Below, one piece after another: positions 37,707-40,507 of a stretch of DNA of 40,507 bases. The notes under the pieces are model-generated. The model made no database searches and was not told the origin of the DNA. It was given only the letters and a program-made list of their open reading frames with translations. The stretch spans positions 1 through 40,507 of IMG/VR virus record IMGVR_UViG_3300039456_000006. One strand, given 5' to 3'. This DNA comes from a virus. Position 1 is the first letter of the stretch. The number at the start of each line of letters is the position of its first letter. Position numbers and translations under genes: made by a program.

Positions 37707-37922
37707 ATGACTTTCGAAGCCGCAACCGCCAAGATCGACGACTTCTTCGCCCTTAACGTGCGCACCGGCGAGCGCCTCGCCGCCGAGTATGCCGCCGAGA
37801 CCGAGCAATATATCTTCGTCACTGATAACGTGCTCGACGTTCTGGACTTGCCCCGCGCCGAGCGCCTCGTGAATTACGTCGAGGATCGCTTCGACGCGAT
37901 CAACGGGGAGTCGGCTCAATGA
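37707..37922 (+). CDS. Small early protein, unknown
   Basis: A 71-residue acidic alpha/beta protein (ATAKIDDFFALNVRTGERLA, then LDVLDLPRAERLVNYVEDRF). First gene of the rightward early operon, with GGAGAG seven bases before ATG and the operator-promoter about 70-100 bp upstream. It overlaps the next gene by ATGA. Small first-expressed phage proteins often modify the host or block defences; nothing specific can be claimed. Confidence 0.75.
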   Translation: MTFEAATAKIDDFFALNVRTGERLAAEYAAETEQYIFVTDNVLDVLDLPRAERLVNYVEDRFDAINGESAQ

Positions 37923-38155
37923 GCCCGGCCCTCGAAGCCCGCAAGAGCGGCCTCGAGCTCGCCCTCTCCGAAGTGATCGGAGAGGCCGTCGAGATCACGA
38001 TCCGCGGCCCTCGCGCCTTCACCTTCTCGACCGAGCGCGTCGTCGCCGAGTTGCCGGTGAAGCTGATCGAATACTTCGGCGCCCGGATGCACTTCGAGAG
38101 CGTCGAGCACGACGCCGAGATCGGGTCTTTCGTTTACATGGGGGCGAGCGCGTGA
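37919..38155 (+). CDS. Small early protein, unknown
   Basis: A 78-residue protein with strand-rich sections (AVEITIRGPRAFTFSTERVV, LIEYFGARMHFESVEHDAEI). The start overlaps the upstream stop and the stop overlaps the next start, so it is translated in a chain. No family was recognised. Confidence 0.75.
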   Translation: MSPALEARKSGLELALSEVIGEAVEITIRGPRAFTFSTERVVAELPVKLIEYFGARMHFESVEHDAEIGSFVYMGASA

Positions 38156-38382
38156 GCGCCCGCTTCACCCGCCGCGCCGTCGAGAAGGCGATCGGCGACG
38201 ACCGCTTGACGCTGCAAAAGTATGAGGCCGGGTCGGGCTCTTACTGGTATTTCGTCTTTGACGATCTCGACGCCGGGGGCGACTATCGCGATCAAAGCGA
38301 ATACACGCCCCGGCTTTCTGATATGCCCCTCGAGCGTTGGGTCGAGATCGGCAAGAGATTTTTGAAGGAGTGCACGCAATGA
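38152..38382 (+). CDS. Small early protein, unknown
   Basis: A 76-residue protein with a basic N terminus (SARFTRRAVEKAIGDDRL) and an aromatic, acidic middle (GSYWYFVFDDLDAGGDY), ending in a helix (LERWVEIGKRFLKECTQ). GTG or ATG-type start by overlap with the upstream stop. No family recognised; coupled by ATGA at 38379-38382 to the next gene. Confidence 0.75.
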   Translation: MSARFTRRAVEKAIGDDRLTLQKYEAGSGSYWYFVFDDLDAGGDYRDQSEYTPRLSDMPLERWVEIGKRFLKECTQ

Positions 38383-38741
38383 ATAAGCGCAAAAAAATTA
38401 CGATCGGCCCTCGGGCGCTCGGCGTCTTCGCTGGCAAGATCGAGGATCGTCTCTCGGGCACCAATATGCAGCGCGACGTTTACCTAAAAATCGCCAGACA
38501 ATCGACGCGGCACGAGAAGGTGATCGTCGAGCTCACGGCCGACGAGTGCCTCGAGCTTTGCGAAGAGATCGACTTCGCCATAAATCCACGTTACGGCCGC
38601 GACCGCTACATTCACCCGGAGAGTGACGACGACCGCGCCGAGGTCCGATCTCTCCGGCGCCTTTACAACCGGCTCGACGAGGCCGCGACCGAGCTCCTCG
38701 GCCCGGCGCCCGACGTGTCGCACTTGAGGGTCGTCAAATGA
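38379..38741 (+). CDS. Small early protein, unknown
   Basis: A 120-residue basic, helical protein. ATG 38379 is chosen because GAAGGAG lies about eleven bases upstream and it overlaps the preceding stop; a start at 38337 would duplicate coding space. VIVELTADECLELCEEIDFA and SLRRLYNRLDEAATELLG suggest a helical bundle. Function unknown. Confidence 0.75.
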   Translation: MNKRKKITIGPRALGVFAGKIEDRLSGTNMQRDVYLKIARQSTRHEKVIVELTADECLELCEEIDFAINPRYGRDRYIHPESDDDRAEVRSLRRLYNRLDEAATELLGPAPDVSHLRVVK

Positions 38742-39115
38742 GCGAGGGCGGGGATATGCACGAGCGGCTCGAGAAGGCCGCTCTCGCGATCGGTCTAACC
38801 GAGCACCTCGAGGCCGAGGCCAGTTATTACCGCTTCGAGGTCGAGCGCGACTATTCGGTCTCGCTTGGCGAATTCCTCGACGAATGGCACGACCGGCACC
38901 TTCAAGACCCGTCGGCCGGTTGGCTCGATCGGAAGAGCCTCGAGGTCGTGCGGCGTGCGTATATCGACGCCCGGATCGCGATCTCGAGCGAGGAGCTCGA
39001 CGGCTTCTATTTCGAGCGGCAAAGCACCGGGGGCAAGGGCTCGACGATCTGGTTTCGCCGGAAGGGCGTCGCCTATGAATACGAGCCGAGCTTCGACAAG
39101 GATAAAAGCCAATGA
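38738..39115 (+). CDS. Small early protein, unknown
   Basis: A 125-residue acidic protein (HERLEKAALAIGLTEHLEAE, FLDEWHDRHLQDP, STIWFRRKGVAYEYEPS). The high content of charged and aromatic residues and the lack of Cys suggest a soluble domain. An internal ATG at 38756 is a possible alternative start. Overlaps both neighbours by ATGA. Confidence 0.75.
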   Translation: MSEGGDMHERLEKAALAIGLTEHLEAEASYYRFEVERDYSVSLGEFLDEWHDRHLQDPSAGWLDRKSLEVVRRAYIDARIAISSEELDGFYFERQSTGGKGSTIWFRRKGVAYEYEPSFDKDKSQ

Positions 39116-39549
39116 GCACGCCCATTAAATTCCACGTCGACGGCCGCGTGAGCGTCGAGGGCGAGGTCGTCGGCACGGCCACCAATACCGGGCAAGGCTG
39201 GCGCTTCTCGGGCTTGAGCGGCGCTCTCTTCACTGGTCGCACGCGAGCCGACCTTCGCGACGTGATCCTCGCCGAGCGTTGGAAGGGGGCGCCCGAGCCC
39301 GTCCAGAAGCCCGGGCGCGACGGTCGCTTGCATGGGGGCAACTATAGCAAGGCCGAGGCGCCCGGATATTACGCCGGGCTCGAGGGCAAGGCGTTTAGCT
39401 TCAAGGCCGCGCCCGAGCCCGATCCCGAGAAGCGGCCGCGCGATCCCGGGACGATCTCTCGAGCCGGAGCGACGCCGGTCGCGGATAGCCCGGCGACATT
39501 GGCGAGGAAGCGGCGCCTCGAGGCTCTTCGAGGTCTGAAAGATAAGTGA
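39112..39549 (+). CDS. Early protein with basic C terminus, unknown
   Basis: A 145-residue protein. The N-terminal 60 residues form strands (STPIKFHVDGRVSVEGEVVG, GWRFSGLSGALF) and the rest is rich in Pro, Gly and basic residues, ending RKRRLEALRGLKDK, so a nucleic-acid contact is possible. It is the last gene before an operator that overlaps its stop codon at 39546-39570. Confidence 0.7.
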   Translation: MSTPIKFHVDGRVSVEGEVVGTATNTGQGWRFSGLSGALFTGRTRADLRDVILAERWKGAPEPVQKPGRDGRLHGGNYSKAEAPGYYAGLEGKAFSFKAAPEPDPEKRPRDPGTISRAGATPVADSPATLARKRRLEALRGLKDK

Positions 39550-39570
39550 CATAATGTGACGTTATGTGCA
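39546..39570 (+). promoter_or_regulatory. Three-word operator overlapping a stop codon
   Basis: GTGAC at 39546-39550 and 39556-39560 and GTGCA at 39566-39570, all at exact 10-bp steps; the first word contains the TGA of the preceding gene. It stands 82 bp upstream of the gene at 39652 and is the longest perfectly phased array of this type on the plus strand. Confidence 0.7.
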
Positions 39571-39617
39571 CATTTGTATTGCTAAACGGCGAAGAATCGG
39601 CGTAAGGTGATTCCAAT

Positions 39618-39632
39618 GGCACACGCCGTCAC
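39618..39632 (-). promoter_or_regulatory. Second operator before the gene at 39652
   Basis: GGCAC (39618-39622) and GTCAC (39628-39632), that is GTGAC-N5-GTGCC on the minus strand. It ends 19 bp before the next start codon, so two operators in opposite orientation flank this short gap. Confidence 0.65.
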
Positions 39633-39651
39633 ACCTTGGGAGATTTAGACC

Positions 39652-39885
39652 ATGAAATTCGAAGCCGGAAAAACTTACTTCGCCCGCTCAATCTGCGACC
39701 ATAACTGCGTTTGGAATTTTGAAGTCGTGAAGCGCACCGCAAAGTCGGTCACGCTCAAAGCGACCGACGGCGAAGTGAAGCGCCGCGGGATCAAGATCGA
39801 CTCGACCGGCTCGGAATATTGCTTGCCGCTCGGCTCGTTTTCAATGGCCCCGAGCCTTAACGCCGAGCGCGAGGTGAGCGCATGA
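39652..39885 (+). CDS. Small early protein, unknown
   Basis: A 77-residue protein, mostly strands (KTYFARSICDHNCVWNFEVV, AKSVTLKATDGEVKRRGIKI), with CDHNC in the N-terminal half. The compact beta-rich sequence could be an SH3- or OB-like small barrel. GGGAG lies about nine bases before ATG. It is coupled by ATGA to the next gene and has its own operators upstream, so it may be regulated apart from the 37707 operon. Confidence 0.75.
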   Translation: MKFEAGKTYFARSICDHNCVWNFEVVKRTAKSVTLKATDGEVKRRGIKIDSTGSEYCLPLGSFSMAPSLNAEREVSA

Positions 39886-40505
39886 AAAACGCCGCCGAAT
39901 ACATCGCAACCGCAACCGCCGCCTTCGACGCCGGGTTTGCCTCGAAGGCCGCTCAAAAGCGCGCCCTCGACGACCTTAACCGCGCATTCGATCGCGAGCG
40001 CGAAGGCCACGGCGCCGACTATCGCGTCGAGCTCTTCGCTAACGACGAAGCGCACGGCGAAAATTGGGATCGCGCCGCATTCCTCGACGCCCGCGACGTG
40101 CCCTTCGATCTGCATCATGTGCGCGAGCGTCACCTTGCGATCTTCGCCATGTATAGCCGCGGGCGTGCCGCGACCGTGCGCGATCTGGTCGAGCTTCGCG
40201 CCGCGATCAAGGCCGCGCCGATCGCCACGGTCGAGCCCAAGTCGAAGCCCCTCGAGGAGCTCTCGAAGAAGGTCGACAAGTCGCTCGCCGAGATCATGGA
40301 TATGCGCCGCGCGCAATATCGCGAAGGGATCGAGCTCGTCGAGGTCTTCGGTCAATTGCCGGTGACAATGAGCGTGCACGTCGTGCACGGCCACAAGGGC
40401 GCGATCTTCCCGCGTCGCTTCTTCTTCATGGCCGGGAAGCTCACGCCCCTAAACGTGATCCTCGCCGTGTTGCAGGATACCGCCGACGAGAAGGGGGGCA
40501 AATAA
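39882..40505 (+). CDS. Early protein of 207 residues, unknown
   Basis: A two-part protein: an Ala-rich helical N-terminal half (AAEYIATATAAFDAGFASKA, DDLNRAFDREREGHGADYRV) and a C-terminal half with KSKPLEELSKKVDKSLAEIM and PVTMSVHVVHGHKGAIFPRR. It is the largest gene of the rightward early region. No family was recognised. Its stop overlaps an ATG (TAATG) at the window edge. Confidence 0.75.
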   Translation: MKNAAEYIATATAAFDAGFASKAAQKRALDDLNRAFDREREGHGADYRVELFANDEAHGENWDRAAFLDARDVPFDLHHVRERHLAIFAMYSRGRAATVRDLVELRAAIKAAPIATVEPKSKPLEELSKKVDKSLAEIMDMRRAQYREGIELVEVFGQLPVTMSVHVVHGHKGAIFPRRFFFMAGKLTPLNVILAVLQDTADEKGGK

Positions 40506-40507
40506 TG
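40505..40507 (+). CDS. Start codon of a gene running off the window
   Basis: The last three bases are ATG overlapping the preceding TAA, the same TAATG coupling seen at 1831, 2769 and 6336. The rest of the gene lies outside the window. Joining the two window ends would put this ATG in frame with the gene at 85-354, not with the fragment at 3-71. Confidence 0.4.

Noticed and set aside
1-40507. Very frequent CTCGAG and GAGCTC words as a possible recognition sequence or repeat family
   Set aside because: They follow from preferred codons CTC (Leu) and GAG (Glu or its complement) in adjacent positions and have no special placement.
1-40507. CRISPR arrays, insertion sequences or rRNA genes
   Set aside because: No regularly spaced repeat-spacer pattern, transposase or rRNA segment was seen on either strand.

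Overview
The window looks like a near-complete genome of a temperate, long-tailed (siphovirus) bacteriophage of an alphaproteobacterium. The DNA is GC-rich and packed with short genes coupled through ATGA or TAATG overlaps. The alphaproteobacterial host is inferred from a GapR/DUF2312 homologue and from tail and holin proteins that resemble those of alphaproteobacterial gene transfer agents. The phage attachment site (attP) lies uninterrupted in the middle of the window, so this is a free or circularised phage sequence and not an integrated prophage with host flanks.

Layout. 1-1200 (+): three small unknown genes, a strong terminator and a repeat block. 1205-5655 (-): an early operon with a PD-(D/E)XK exonuclease, a protein with a Pro/Ala-rich tail, HTH proteins, a GapR-like protein, an MT-A70 methyltransferase and an HD phosphohydrolase. 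5821-6527 (-): a RuvC-like resolvase and an excisionase-like HTH protein. 6889-8444 (+): an Arc-type ribbon-helix-helix (RHH) regulator and a tyrosine integrase. 8624-9168 (-): two small genes. 9354-9610: attP, with a tRNA-Cys(GCA) 3' half as core between two copies of a tandem arm repeat. 9720-13365 (-): lysis region (holin candidates, Rz/Rz1, anchored endolysin) with a dNMP kinase and a metallophosphoesterase. 13462-33879 (-): tail, head and packaging genes; in transcription order they are HNH, small terminase, large terminase, portal, protease, capsid, connectors, tail tube, G/GT chaperone with a -1 frameshift, tape measure, tail tip. 34104-37488 (-): replication module with a primase-helicase, an iteron cluster (probable origin) and a protein ending like SSB. 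37707-40507 (+): eight small early genes of unknown function.

How it works together. Almost every gap that should contain a promoter carries the same direct-repeat element, GTG(A/C)C-N5-GTG(A/C)C, with a period of exactly 10 bp, on either strand. I found 16 such sites. No CI-like repressor was recognised. The RHH protein encoded just before the integrase, with one of these sites 37 bp upstream of its start, is the best candidate for the protein that binds them. This would be a genome-wide, stoperator-like regulon controlled by an Arc-type protein and is the most interesting feature of the window.

The two window ends lie inside coding sequence and do not join into one sensible reading frame. 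A short piece may be missing between them.
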